From: UBA8199 sp035358715
Lineage (GTDB): Bacteria > Verrucomicrobiota > Verrucomicrobiia > Limisphaerales > UBA8199
Reading direction: 5' to 3'
DNA length: 27,179 nt
NCBI GenBank assembly: GCA_035358715.1
Contig: DAOPPX010000069.1
Location: forward strand, 1 to 27,179
Positions 10,747-18,184 of this stretch are shown piece by piece. A program made the translations under genes and the position numbers. The first letter of the stretch is position 1, and each line of letters opens with the position of its first letter. Below the pieces are notes generated by a model. The model was not told the DNA's origin and ran no database searches. It saw only the letters and a list, made by a program, of their open reading frames with translations.

Positions 10747-11490
10747 ATGAATGAATTAGCCAATCAAGTGGCGGTGGTGACCGGTGCCGGGCGCGGCATT
10801 GGCCAGGCTATCGCCTTGAAGCTGGCCGCCGCTGGCGCCGACATCGCCTGTGTGGACCTGAAACCTGAATTCTGCGTTGAGACGGCGCAGAAGGTCCAGG
10901 CGTTGAGCCGCAAGGCGTGGGCCTTCTCGGCCAATGTCTCCGACGCCGCCAGCGTGACGGCAGCGGCCGAGCAGATTCTCGCCGCGACCGGCAAGCTGGA
11001 TATCCTGGTCAATAATGCCGGCATCACCAAGGACGGCCTGTTGATGCGAATGAGCGAAGCAGACTGGGACGCGGTGCTGGACGTCAACCTCAAAGGCACA
11101 TTCCTTTTCACCAAGGCCTTCTCGCGCAGTTTCCTCAAGCAGCAATCAGGCCGGATCATCAACATTGCCTCGGTAATCGGTCTGATCGGCAATGCCGGAC
11201 AATGCAATTATGGCGCGAGCAAGGCGGGGGTCATCGGCTTCACCAAGTCCGCCGCCCGGGAGCTGGCTTCCCGGGGCATCACGGTCAACGCTGTAGCCCC
11301 GGGGTTCATCGAGACTGCCATGACGGCCAGGATCAGCCCCGAAGCGCGCGCGGCGCTGTTGAAACAGATTCCGCTGGGCAACCTGGGCCAGCCTGAAGAC
11401 GTGGCCGGGGCGGTCCTGTTCCTGGCCGGTCCGGCCGCTCGTTACATCACAGGCCAGGTTCTTTCTGTGGATGGCGGCATGGCCATGTAA
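10747..11490 (+). CDS. fabG: 3-oxoacyl-ACP reductase FabG
   Basis: FabG reduces 3-ketoacyl-ACP with NADPH in fatty-acid elongation. The 247-residue short-chain dehydrogenase has the cofactor motif TGAGRGIGQAIA at residues 12-23, the NNAG motif near 88, and the catalytic triad S142, Y155, K159 in the NYGASKAG block. The C-terminus SVDGGMAM is typical. ATG 10747 is preceded by AAAAGGAG at a good distance, one of the few strong ribosome sites in the window. It lies between fabD and acpP, as in many bacterial fab operons, which distinguishes it from generic SDR enzymes. Confidence 0.96.
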   Translation: MNELANQVAVVTGAGRGIGQAIALKLAAAGADIACVDLKPEFCVETAQKVQALSRKAWAFSANVSDAASVTAAAEQILAATGKLDILVNNAGITKDGLLMRMSEADWDAVLDVNLKGTFLFTKAFSRSFLKQQSGRIINIASVIGLIGNAGQCNYGASKAGVIGFTKSAARELASRGITVNAVAPGFIETAMTARISPEARAALLKQIPLGNLGQPEDVAGAVLFLAGPAARYITGQVLSVDGGMAM

Positions 11491-11508
11491 ATTATTTTCG
11501 ATTCGGGC

Positions 11509-11537
11509 TTGACGCCTTACAAGCTGTAACATAGACA
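11509..11537 (+). promoter_or_regulatory. possible promoter before acpP
   Basis: TTGACG at 11509-11514 and TAGACA at 11532-11537 are 17 bases apart, an acceptable sigma-70-like spacing, 30 bases before the acpP start. acpP is commonly expressed above its neighbours, so an internal promoter is plausible. The -10 match is weak. Confidence 0.35.
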
Positions 11538-11566
11538 CACTGCAAAACGAAGAACCGGAGCAAATC

Positions 11567-11812
11567 ATGGCTGAGAAAACTATTGAACAAAGAGTCAAAG
11601 ACATCATTGTCGAGCAATTGGGTGTGAATGCCGACCAAGTCACACCCGAAGCCAAGTTCATCGAGGACCTCGGAGCGGATTCACTCGACACCGTGGAATT
11701 GGTCATGGCGCTCGAGGAAGAATTTGGCAGCGAGATCCCTGACGAGCAGGCCGAGAAGCTTCAGAGCGTCGGCGATGTGATCAAGTACATCGAAGACCTG
11801 CAGCAAAAGTAA
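11567..11812 (+). CDS. acpP: acyl carrier protein
   Basis: The 81-residue acidic protein carries acyl chains on a phosphopantetheine arm. The attachment serine is S39 in the GADSLDTVEL motif, and the rest (VEQLGVNADQVTPEAKFIEDL before it, ALEEEFGSEIPDE after it) is canonical for the fatty-acid-synthesis ACP. The N-terminus MAEKTIEQRVKDIIV and overall size are normal. CGGAG precedes ATG 11567 by seven bases. It sits between fabG and fabF, its usual place. Confidence 0.98.
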   Translation: MAEKTIEQRVKDIIVEQLGVNADQVTPEAKFIEDLGADSLDTVELVMALEEEFGSEIPDEQAEKLQSVGDVIKYIEDLQQK

Positions 11813-11831
11813 CTGTGAATTGAACAACTCC

Positions 11832-11877
11832 GGGGCAGCTCGGACTGGCGTCAGCCAGGGCTGCCCCGCCTGATTTT
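11832..11877 (+). terminator. hairpin with T-run between acpP and fabF (attenuator or terminator candidate)
   Basis: GGGGCAGC (11832-11839) pairs with GCTGCCCC (11860-11867), and inside it CTGGC (11845-11849) pairs with GCCAG (11854-11858) around a GTCA tetraloop. GCCTGATTTT follows, and fabF starts at 11878 right after the T-run. The shape resembles an intrinsic terminator that would reduce readthrough from acpP to fabF. Confidence 0.55.
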
Positions 11878-13137
11878 ATGGGTAGCAACTGGACGGAACG
11901 CCGCGTAGTCATTACGGGTCTGGGAGCGGTAACGCCACTGGGTCATCAGGTTGAGGCCTTTTGGCAGAACCTGCTGGCCGGCCAGTGCGGCATCGGCCGG
12001 ATTACCCGGTTTGACGCCTCGAAATTCGACTCCCAAATTGCCGCGGAGGTGAAGGATTTCGATCCGGGCCCCGCCCTGCCTTCGCCCAAGGAAATCCGGC
12101 GGACAGATCGCTTCTCCCAATTTGGCTTGCATGCTGCCTGGCAGGCGCTGGGCGACTCGGGTCTGGATCTGGAGCGGGTCAACCGCGATGAGGTGGGCGT
12201 GTTCATCGGTTCCGGGATTGGCGGCCTGCAAACCGTGTCCGAGCAATGCCAGATCCTGCTTGAACGCGGCCCGGGCAGGCTCTCGGCATTCATGATTCCG
12301 ATGCTCATCTCAAACATGGCCTCGGGCATCTTCTCGATGTACAACAAGCTCAGGGGGCCTAATTTCGCAACTTGCTCGGCCTGCGCCACTTCCAATCATG
12401 CCTTGGGCGAGGCTTGGCGAACTATCAAGATGGGTGACGCGCAGGTCATTTTCGCCGGCGGGGCCGAGGCCACTATTGTGCCTGTGGGCATCGGCGGCTT
12501 CTGTGCTATGAAAGCGCTCAGCACCCGCAACGACGATCCCGTCCATGCCTCGCGCCCGTTTGACAAGGAACGCGACGGTTTCATCATGGGCGAGGGCGCG
12601 GGGGTGCTGGTGCTCGAGGAATTAGAGCACGCAAAAAAGCGTGGCGCCCGCATCTATTGCGAGGTCGCCGGCTACGGCAACACGGCCGATGCCAACCACG
12701 TCACCGCGCCGTGCCCGGACGGGGAAGGCGCGGCCCGCTGCATGAAAACGGCACTGCGCCACGGCGGCCTCAGTCCCGAGGCTGTCTCCTACATCAACGC
12801 CCATGGGACCTCGACACCCCAGGGCGATATTGCCGAAACGCGGGCCATCAAGGCTCTCTTTGGCGAGCACGCGCGCAAGTTGGCAGTCAGTTCGACCAAA
12901 GGCGCCACGGGCCACATGTTGGGAGCAGCGGGCGCGGTCGAGATGGTCGCCTGTGCCAAAGCGATCCAGACCGGCATTGTTCCGCCCACGATCAATTACT
13001 CGGTGCCTGATCCGGAATGTGACCTGGATTATGTGCCTAACACTCCACGCCAAATGAAGGTCGAGGCGATTCTCAACAATTCTTTCGGCTTCGGTGGCCA
13101 TAACGCGAGCATTTTGGCCAGGAAGTTTGCCGGTTAA
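11878..13137 (+). CDS. fabF: beta-ketoacyl-ACP synthase II FabF
   Basis: FabF condenses malonyl-ACP with a growing acyl-ACP. The 419-residue product has the Cys-His-His catalytic triad: C169 in TCSACATSNHA, H309 in NAHGTSTPQGD and H346 in TKGATGHMLGAAG. The N-terminus RRVVITGLGAVTPLG and the C-terminal NSFGFGGHNAS block are typical. The ATG at 11878 fits the family start exactly, yet there is no Shine-Dalgarno sequence; the start lies ten bases after a strong hairpin. It ends the fab cluster; fabH, plsX, fabZ and fabI are not in the window. Confidence 0.96.
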   Translation: MGSNWTERRVVITGLGAVTPLGHQVEAFWQNLLAGQCGIGRITRFDASKFDSQIAAEVKDFDPGPALPSPKEIRRTDRFSQFGLHAAWQALGDSGLDLERVNRDEVGVFIGSGIGGLQTVSEQCQILLERGPGRLSAFMIPMLISNMASGIFSMYNKLRGPNFATCSACATSNHALGEAWRTIKMGDAQVIFAGGAEATIVPVGIGGFCAMKALSTRNDDPVHASRPFDKERDGFIMGEGAGVLVLEELEHAKKRGARIYCEVAGYGNTADANHVTAPCPDGEGAARCMKTALRHGGLSPEAVSYINAHGTSTPQGDIAETRAIKALFGEHARKLAVSSTKGATGHMLGAAGAVEMVACAKAIQTGIVPPTINYSVPDPECDLDYVPNTPRQMKVEAILNNSFGFGGHNASILARKFAG

Positions 13138-13181
13138 GCGAAGCTGGACTAGTCATCGGCTGATCCACAGCCACTGAAGGT

Positions 13182-13257
<76 letters not shown>

Positions 13258-13454
13258 AACCATCGCTTGGGCGGTGGCATCTCCGCGTCAGCACGGGCTT
13301 GTATATCGCACGAACGGAGAGAAAGGGCAAGCCCTTTTGATGCAGAGGTCGAGTTCCTGACATCCTGACCCGTTGGAAACGCTGTAAGTCTGGTTCTTAC
13401 CTCACCATACCTGCTCCTTGGGGGTCGTACCCCGCTGCCACCTCCGTCCTTCCT

Positions 13455-13525
13455 CCGTTGCTCCTCCGTCCCTCCTCCGTTCCACCTCCCACCGCCCGGT
13501 CAGAGGTGGAACGGAGGAGCAACGG
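13455..13525. repeat. imperfect palindrome rich in CCTCCGT units
   Basis: The right arm 13504-13525 is the exact reverse complement of 13455-13469 joined to 13481-13487; an 11-base CCTCCGT-containing insert (13470-13480) interrupts the left arm. The continuous 13473-13487 alone still pairs with the right arm over 15 bases. Several further CCTCCGT units lie just upstream (13441-13458). It lies in a gene-free stretch of about 520 bases (13258-13780) in which I see no convincing gene on either strand; a second small palindrome, CCAGGAACTCCTGG, lies near 13579-13592. Confidence 0.7.
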
Positions 13526-13780
13526 TGTTACTACGGTGGTAGCAGCTTGCCACTCGGCAATAGGGGCTTTCTTGCAGAGCCAGGAACTCCTGGCACGGAG
13601 GAATTAGCGCGGGTTGTTCCTGCTGCCCCTCAAGGGCACTCTTACGACAGACAATGCGAGATTCCTGAAGAAAAGACCCCTGTGGTGGCATTAGGGAGGT
13701 TTCTTACAGTCTCAAGATCCGTTCGGCGGTGCAGGGGTTCCGAGCTTGGTGACTCGGCCGTTAGCGTGACACTCGCCCGC

Positions 13781-14584
13781 TCACTTACGCCGGCGGGCCT
13801 TTGCCTCGTAAACGCGGACGTAATCCACCTCAAAGTAATCCGGCAAGGCGGCCTTTTGGATCTCGCCGCCCCATTTGCCTATCTCCTCGGTGAGCTTGAT
13901 GAACTCTGGCACGCGTGAAACGCCGCCCATAGCGGTGCGCCAGGTTTCCTGGCCGTCCACGTAAAACACATATTCGGCCGGCAGCCAGAGCAGGCCGAAA
14001 GTATGCCAGCCTTGGATTACCTCCGGGCGACAGAAGTTCGTTCCGGCTGATCGGTGGTCTTTGCCGTAGCCGTCCCAGTGCAGGTTGCTGGTCAACCGCC
14101 CATCGCGCCAGGGGACTTCAATAATGTCAATCTCGGTGCCATCCCGGCCCTCGTCGCCAATAGTGTTGACGCCTTGGGACATTAGCCAAAAGGCAGGCCA
14201 GTGGCCTGGCTGTTGGGGCAGCTTGCAGCGAGCCACGTAGTAGCCGAAGGCGTGCTCGAACTTGTCCCTGGTGTTGACGGCGCCACAGGTATAACGGTCG
14301 CCGTCCAGGCGCGTGCGCAGCAACAGCGTGCCCTTGCCGCTCAGATAAGCATCCTTCTTGACCCAGTAGCCGTCGCGACGCTTCCAGTCGCCCAGCCGGT
14401 TCCACTTGGTTTCGTCCAGCTCTGTGCCGCTGAATTCATCCTGCCAGGCCAGCTTCCATTGCGTGCCCGGGGGTGCCGGCGGCAGGAACTCCTTGCTGCT
14501 ATTCCAGGGGGTGCTGGCGCAACCGCCCCCGATTAGCGCCACCAGCACGGCGAGAAGGAGCTTACCTGGCGGCATGGAGCGCAT
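13781..14584 (-). CDS. GH16 family glycoside hydrolase, lipoprotein
   Basis: A secreted endo-acting glucanase or galactanase-type enzyme of family GH16. The 267-residue product has a signal peptide with a lipobox (LIGGGC, lipidated C22), then the GH16 jelly roll from about residue 45 (WKLAWQDEFSGTELDETKW). The catalytic motif EIDIIE gives E151 as nucleophile, D153 and E156 as acid/base. Substrate (laminarin, lichenan, agar or similar) cannot be fixed from sequence. The start is ATG 14584 or ATG 14575, and either overlaps the 3' end of the adenylate kinase gene by 14-23 bases, suggesting coupled expression with an unrelated housekeeping gene. Confidence 0.9.
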   Translation of the reverse strand: MRSMPPGKLLLAVLVALIGGGCASTPWNSSKEFLPPAPPGTQWKLAWQDEFSGTELDETKWNRLGDWKRRDGYWVKKDAYLSGKGTLLLRTRLDGDRYTCGAVNTRDKFEHAFGYYVARCKLPQQPGHWPAFWLMSQGVNTIGDEGRDGTEIDIIEVPWRDGRLTSNLHWDGYGKDHRSAGTNFCRPEVIQGWHTFGLLWLPAEYVFYVDGQETWRTAMGGVSRVPEFIKLTEEIGKWGGEIQKAALPDYFEVDYVRVYEAKARRRK

Positions 14585-15308
14585 TCAGGGAGCGTTTGCA
14601 GATCTCCTCCGGCGAGCCTTCAGCGGAGATGGAGACCAGCAGGTTCTTGCGCCGGTAGAAGTCGGCCAGGGGCGAGGTGCTGCGCTCGTAGGCTTCCATG
14701 CGGACTCGGATGGACTCCGGGCGGTCGTCTTCGCGCTGATACAACTTGCCGCCGCAATGATCGCACACGTCTGCCACCTTTGGGGGGCGGCTTTCAACGT
14801 GAAACACCGCTTTGCAGTGCGCGCACGTTCGCCTGCCGCTCAGGCGCGCGACGACCTTCTCCAGCGGCAGGTCGTAGCTCAGGACAGCATCGAGCTTTAT
14901 TTGTTCGCCGGCCAGAAGCTTGTCGAGAGCCTTGGCCTGGGCGACGGTGCGGGGGAAACCGTCGAGCAGGAATCCGCTCTCGCACCGCAGGCAGGCCACA
15001 CGCTCCGCGACGAGCGCCAGCACCGTCTCGTCCGGCACCAGATCGCCCCGCCGCATGTAATCCAGGGCGGCGGTTAACGCCGGGCTCCGCTCGGCGGGAT
15101 TCATCGCTTTGGCCGCGCGAAAGATGTCGCCGGTGGACAAGTGGCAGGTCCCGAGCCTGGCGCAGAGCAATTCTGCCTGTGTCCCCTTGCCAACGCCCGG
15201 CGCGCCGAGCAGCACCAAACGTCGCGGCGGGTGCTGCGCGACGGGGGGCGGTTCGCACTGGGCGGTTCCGGCTTTGAGCCAGGCTTTTCTATCTGGTTTG
15301 ATTTGCAT
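14562..15308 (-). CDS. adk: adenylate kinase
   Basis: Adenylate kinase interconverts ATP, ADP and AMP in the cytoplasm. The P-loop GAPGVGKGT is at residues 35-43, STGDIFR and the GFPRT motif bind AMP, and a zinc-type LID carries CAHC and CDHC. At 248 residues it is longer than the usual ~215, mainly because of about 28 residues before the first strand (MQIKPDRKAWLKAG onward). The ATG at 15308 has no ribosome site; no in-frame ATG lies closer to the P-loop. The gene is not near secY or ribosomal genes, its common location. Confidence 0.93.
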   Translation of the reverse strand: MQIKPDRKAWLKAGTAQCEPPPVAQHPPRRLVLLGAPGVGKGTQAELLCARLGTCHLSTGDIFRAAKAMNPAERSPALTAALDYMRRGDLVPDETVLALVAERVACLRCESGFLLDGFPRTVAQAKALDKLLAGEQIKLDAVLSYDLPLEKVVARLSGRRTCAHCKAVFHVESRPPKVADVCDHCGGKLYQREDDRPESIRVRMEAYERSTSPLADFYRRKNLLVSISAEGSPEEICKRSLNALHAAR

Positions 15309-15473
15309 ATTTGCGATTGAATTGTGACAGGTATAACAGGTTTCCCTGGGGCGGCCAGATTAAACCTGGGGGCCTCGCGGGCTGAACCGCGCCAGGAGCA
15401 GCACCGGATCAGGTGGCACGAAGGGATTCGGCGCAGGCTGAGGTGCGGACCTCAATCGAGGCGGGCCGGAGGG

Positions 15474-16160
15474 TCAGCGGTGCCGGTAAAATCCGTAATA
15501 CCCACCGCCATAATAGCCGCGGCAGGGTGCGCCCCAATATCCACCGCCACAATACCCCAAACCCAATACGACCGATGGGCCACCATAACGGTGGTAAGAA
15601 CCATAGTAATAGGGATTCCAGCCCGGGTAGCGGTAGCCCGAATACGGATATGGAATCACATGAAGGGTGGAAGCCGGGGCGGAAACGGGTTGAGGTTGGA
15701 CGTACACCGGCGCCTGCTGAACATACGTCGGGGCATATTGCCGTGCAGGGGCGGCGCTGGCACCTGAACTCCCAGGCGCCGACGGGGCTGGGGCCGTGTT
15801 GGCTGGCGCGGCCTGGGTGGCCGCCTCGGCGGGCACGTTCTTGCGCTGGTCCAGCATGGTGTTGATCACACGGTCTGAAACTCCTTCGTTCCGGAGATAC
15901 ACGATGTCCTTGGGAGCCAGGTTATAGATCGTCCCCGAGTTCCGAATGAAGTTCAGTGTGACCTCTTCGCCAACGTGTGCTCGGCTGAGCTTGAGGACGT
16001 CCTCAGCGCCGTAAGGCAGCTTGACTGGTGTGGCGGCAGTGGCAGCCGGGGCTGGGGTGGCGGTCGGTGGGGGCGAGGTCTGCGCCGTTGCGCTCAGAAG
16101 CAGCAGGCAGCCTCCGCCGAGGCTTGCGAACAGGCCCGTCAGAAAAGTCCGCGTTTTCAT
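15474..16160 (-). CDS. secreted protein with Pro/Ala linker and Gly/Tyr-rich tail
   Basis: Function unknown. The 228-residue product has a signal peptide (residues 1-27), a Pro/Thr/Ala linker, and a compact conserved-looking segment at about 47-105 (GAEDVLKLSRAHVGEEVTLN, then a run ending in DRVINTMLDQRK) that reads like a short regulatory or adhesion fold. A second Ala/Pro/Ser linker (109-165) with VQQAPVYVQPQP follows, and the C-terminus (166-228) is strongly Tyr/Gly-rich (GGGYYGFYRHR). The composition suggests an envelope or extracellular matrix protein. It is monocistronic, downstream of nothing obvious on its strand. Confidence 0.75.
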   Translation of the reverse strand: MKTRTFLTGLFASLGGGCLLLLSATAQTSPPPTATPAPAATAATPVKLPYGAEDVLKLSRAHVGEEVTLNFIRNSGTIYNLAPKDIVYLRNEGVSDRVINTMLDQRKNVPAEAATQAAPANTAPAPSAPGSSGASAAPARQYAPTYVQQAPVYVQPQPVSAPASTLHVIPYPYSGYRYPGWNPYYYGSYHRYGGPSVVLGLGYCGGGYWGAPCRGYYGGGYYGFYRHR

Positions 16161-16315
16161 AAACCGTCAGTCTATCAGTTCTTATTTAATCTCGCCCGGA
16201 AGGGCTGATCGGTCAAACCTCGAACCAGCGCTCCAGGCATGAAGTCCTGACTTCTACCTACTGACACCGCTACAGCTTTGACGCACCCGGCCCGGTTCCT
16301 ATTCAAGGTTATCCC

Positions 16316-16516
16316 TGGGGCGTTCCGGCGAGACCTGCGCAAGGGCCAATGGCAGGAAAGTCCGTGCCGGGGCCTGGAACTGACACGAATCGCAAGGGCG
16401 AACCATCAGAAGAGCGGTTGAGCAGCGGCGGAGCTGAATTGACATCTCCCGACAGCAAAGGGAGAAGGGCCCACGGCCGCCCGGATTCCAGGCTTGCGGC
16501 TTCGCCGGGAACGTTC
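16316..16516 (+). ncRNA. candidate structured RNA or leader upstream of the DUF1080 gene
   Basis: The 367-base gene-free stretch 16161-16527 holds nested complementarity. The closing helix is CGTTCC-GGCG (16321-16330) with CGCC-g-GGAACG (16503-16513). Inside it, CGCAAG (16338-16343) pairs with CTTGCG (16493-16498) and CCTGGAA (16373-16379) with TTCCAGG (16486-16492). Local hairpins follow in order: GGCA..TGCC (16351-16368), TCGC..GCGA (16390-16401), AACC..GGTT (16401-16419), CAGC..GCTG (16423-16436) and TCTCCC..GGGAGA (16445-16465). No known riboswitch or RNA family was recognised. The pairing was found by eye, without an energy calculation. Confidence 0.4.
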
Positions 16517-16527
16517 AGACTCGGCCA

Positions 16528-17562
16528 ATGCGAATGAATACGAACACAGGCGGCATTCTTGTTTTTCTACTGGCGGCGCTTCCCCTATTTGCCCAGCCAT
16601 CGGCAGATCAATACATGGGCGACTGGCAGGGCGAAGTCAGCGTGAATGATGAAACCAGAAGGGTGGGGGTCTATATGATCCCGTTGGGGGATGGGAAATA
16701 CGAGGCGCGCCTTGTATCGGACTTCCTTCAACGCGGACCTTACCTTTACCGGTTGAAGGGCGAGATTCGCAATGGCCAGGTCAAACTCATGGATGATATC
16801 CCTTTCGATGTGACCCGGGTGTTTGGCACAACGCAAAACGGGGTGGTGCTGAATGCTGCTTTGTGGGCGGGAACCTTAGCGGACGGTGGGGCCAAGGGGA
16901 CGATTGCCGGCCAAACGCACGGCACCTTTGAATGGAAGCAGACCCAGCGGATTTCGCCGGAGTTGGGCAAAGCCCCTCCGGCCGGAGCGATCGTGCTTTT
17001 TGACGGGAAGAACCTTGATCAGTGGCGGCATCGCGAGGACGGCAAGCCGGTCAAATGGAAAGTGCTGCCCGAGGGCGTGATGGAAGTGAGCGGCGGGGAC
17101 ATCATGTCCCGGGAGAAGTTTCTCGATCAGAGAGTCCATTTGGAGTTTCGGTTGCCTTACATGCCGGCCGCATTCGGCCAGGGCCGGGCCAACAGCGGGG
17201 TCTATTTGCAGGGGCGCTACGAAGTGCAGGTGCTGGACAGCTACGGGCTCGAGGGGCAGGACAATGAATGCGGGGGCATCTACACTGTAAGCCGGCCCAA
17301 GGTGAACATGTGCGCCCCGCCGCTGCAGTGGCAGTCGTATGACATCACGTTCACCGCCGCGAGGTTTGATGCCGTCGGCAAGAAGACCGCACGGGCGCGG
17401 ATCACAGTGGTGCACAATGGCGTAGTCGTCCAGGACGATACCGAGCTGCCAGGTGTCACGGGTGGCGCCCTAAATGACCGGGAGAATGAGCCCGGTGGCC
17501 TTCTTCTGCAGGACCACGGCAACCCTGTGCAGTTCCGTAATATCTGGGTGGAGAAGAGGTAG
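16528..17562 (+). CDS. secreted DUF1080 (3-keto-disaccharide hydrolase-like) protein
   Basis: The 344-residue product has a signal peptide (cleavage near residue 22, LPLFAQ), an N-terminal beta-rich domain (about 25-150) resembling lipocalin-like add-ons, and a C-terminal DUF1080 domain (about 155-344). The DUF1080 hallmarks are IVLFDGKNLDQWRH, the NSGVYLQGRYEVQVLDSYG block, and the end GNPVQFRNIWVE. DUF1080 proteins include 3-keto-glycoside hydrolases with a concanavalin-like fold; which sugar is used cannot be read. The start at 16528 is in MRMNTN; a second ATG lies two codons later. The gene follows the structured stretch described above. Confidence 0.9.
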   Translation: MRMNTNTGGILVFLLAALPLFAQPSADQYMGDWQGEVSVNDETRRVGVYMIPLGDGKYEARLVSDFLQRGPYLYRLKGEIRNGQVKLMDDIPFDVTRVFGTTQNGVVLNAALWAGTLADGGAKGTIAGQTHGTFEWKQTQRISPELGKAPPAGAIVLFDGKNLDQWRHREDGKPVKWKVLPEGVMEVSGGDIMSREKFLDQRVHLEFRLPYMPAAFGQGRANSGVYLQGRYEVQVLDSYGLEGQDNECGGIYTVSRPKVNMCAPPLQWQSYDITFTAARFDAVGKKTARARITVVHNGVVVQDDTELPGVTGGALNDRENEPGGLLLQDHGNPVQFRNIWVEKR

Positions 17563-17584
17563 CCGGGTTGGGAAACAGTGCTGC

Positions 17585-17610
17585 CCTGATCCCGCGGGGC
17601 GGGGATCAGG
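17585..17610 (+). terminator. hairpin downstream of the DUF1080 gene
   Basis: CCTGATCCC (17585-17593) pairs perfectly with GGGATCAGG (17602-17610) 23 bases after the stop codon. No T-run follows, so termination is not proven; it may instead protect the 3' end. Confidence 0.4.
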
Positions 17611-17691
17611 CCATGCTCGCCCACCGCGGCAAGTGGCGGGCGACGCTGTTGCACGCGCATAGCACCACCCGGCAGCGCGCGCCCAGGCATG

Positions 17692-17865
17692 TTATTCGTT
17701 GCCCCAGTAAACCAGGCGTTGGCGTCGGCGTTCCCGCTCGGCTTTGCGCTGCTGCTGTGTTGCCCGGAAATAACGCCAGATTAGATATATGATCGCACCG
17801 ATTGCGAGGCCGGGAATCCAGGTGGTAGGAATATCAGCAAACCAGACCTGACCGAAAGCTGTCAT
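17692..17865 (-). CDS. 57-residue single-pass membrane protein
   Basis: On the minus strand ATG 17865 opens 57 codons ending in TAA. The product begins MTAFGQVWFADIPTTWIPG, continues with a hydrophobic stretch LAIGAIIYLIW (about residues 20-30), and ends with a highly charged RKAERERRRQR segment and LVYWGNE. This is the classic layout of a small bitopic protein with a cytoplasmic basic tail. No good ribosome site is seen, and function is unknown. It sits alone between the convergent DUF1080 gene and the HEAT-repeat gene on the opposite strand. Confidence 0.55.
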   Translation of the reverse strand: MTAFGQVWFADIPTTWIPGLAIGAIIYLIWRYFRATQQQRKAERERRRQRLVYWGNE

Positions 17866-17892
17866 AATTACCAGCTTGCCGCCAGTGCGCGT

Positions 17893-18184
17893 TCAGTGCC
17901 ACCGGGGGCCCCCCTGTTCTTCACCCCGGGTGAGGTCCTGATTTTGACCAGGGGTTTGCCGGGGCTCGGTCGTACGAGGTTGGCGAGGGGAGATGCCGCG
18001 CCAGCGAGGCGGTTCATGCTCAAGGGGCTTGGACCAGCACGCACAAGTTGGAGGTAGAGATGACGGCAAAGCCAGCGTAGGGGCTGCTCCGTGCAACCCT
18101 CGCCGCAAGCCCCGGAGGGCGCTCCCCTGGCTGCTCAGCTTCCCCGGCGTAAGTGACCCAGAGGCGAAAGCCGTGGCTTAGTCC
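17893..18184 (+). other. gene-free stretch, possible structured leader of the HEAT operon
   Basis: No convincing gene was seen on either strand. On the plus strand GGGGCTT (18025-18031) can pair with AAGCCCC (18108-18114), enclosing GCACG/CGTGC, so a structured 5' leader is possible. ACGGCAAAGCC is reminiscent of part of GEMM riboswitches, but the rest does not match. Confidence 0.25.

Noticed and set aside
13418..13918. 166-residue plus-strand frame across the repeat
   Set aside because: It overlaps the GH16 gene antisense and runs through the palindromic repeat; no protein-like composition.
16353..16363. AGGAAAGTCCG resembling the conserved P4 segment of RNase P RNA
   Set aside because: The partner segment ACAGAA-CCCGGCTTA is absent, and only about 160 bases remain before the next gene, too short for a bacterial RNase P RNA.
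18064..18076. ACGGCAAAGCC resembling a c-di-GMP (GEMM) riboswitch element
   Set aside because: The first conserved arm, the GNRA tetraloop and its receptor could not be found at the right spacing.
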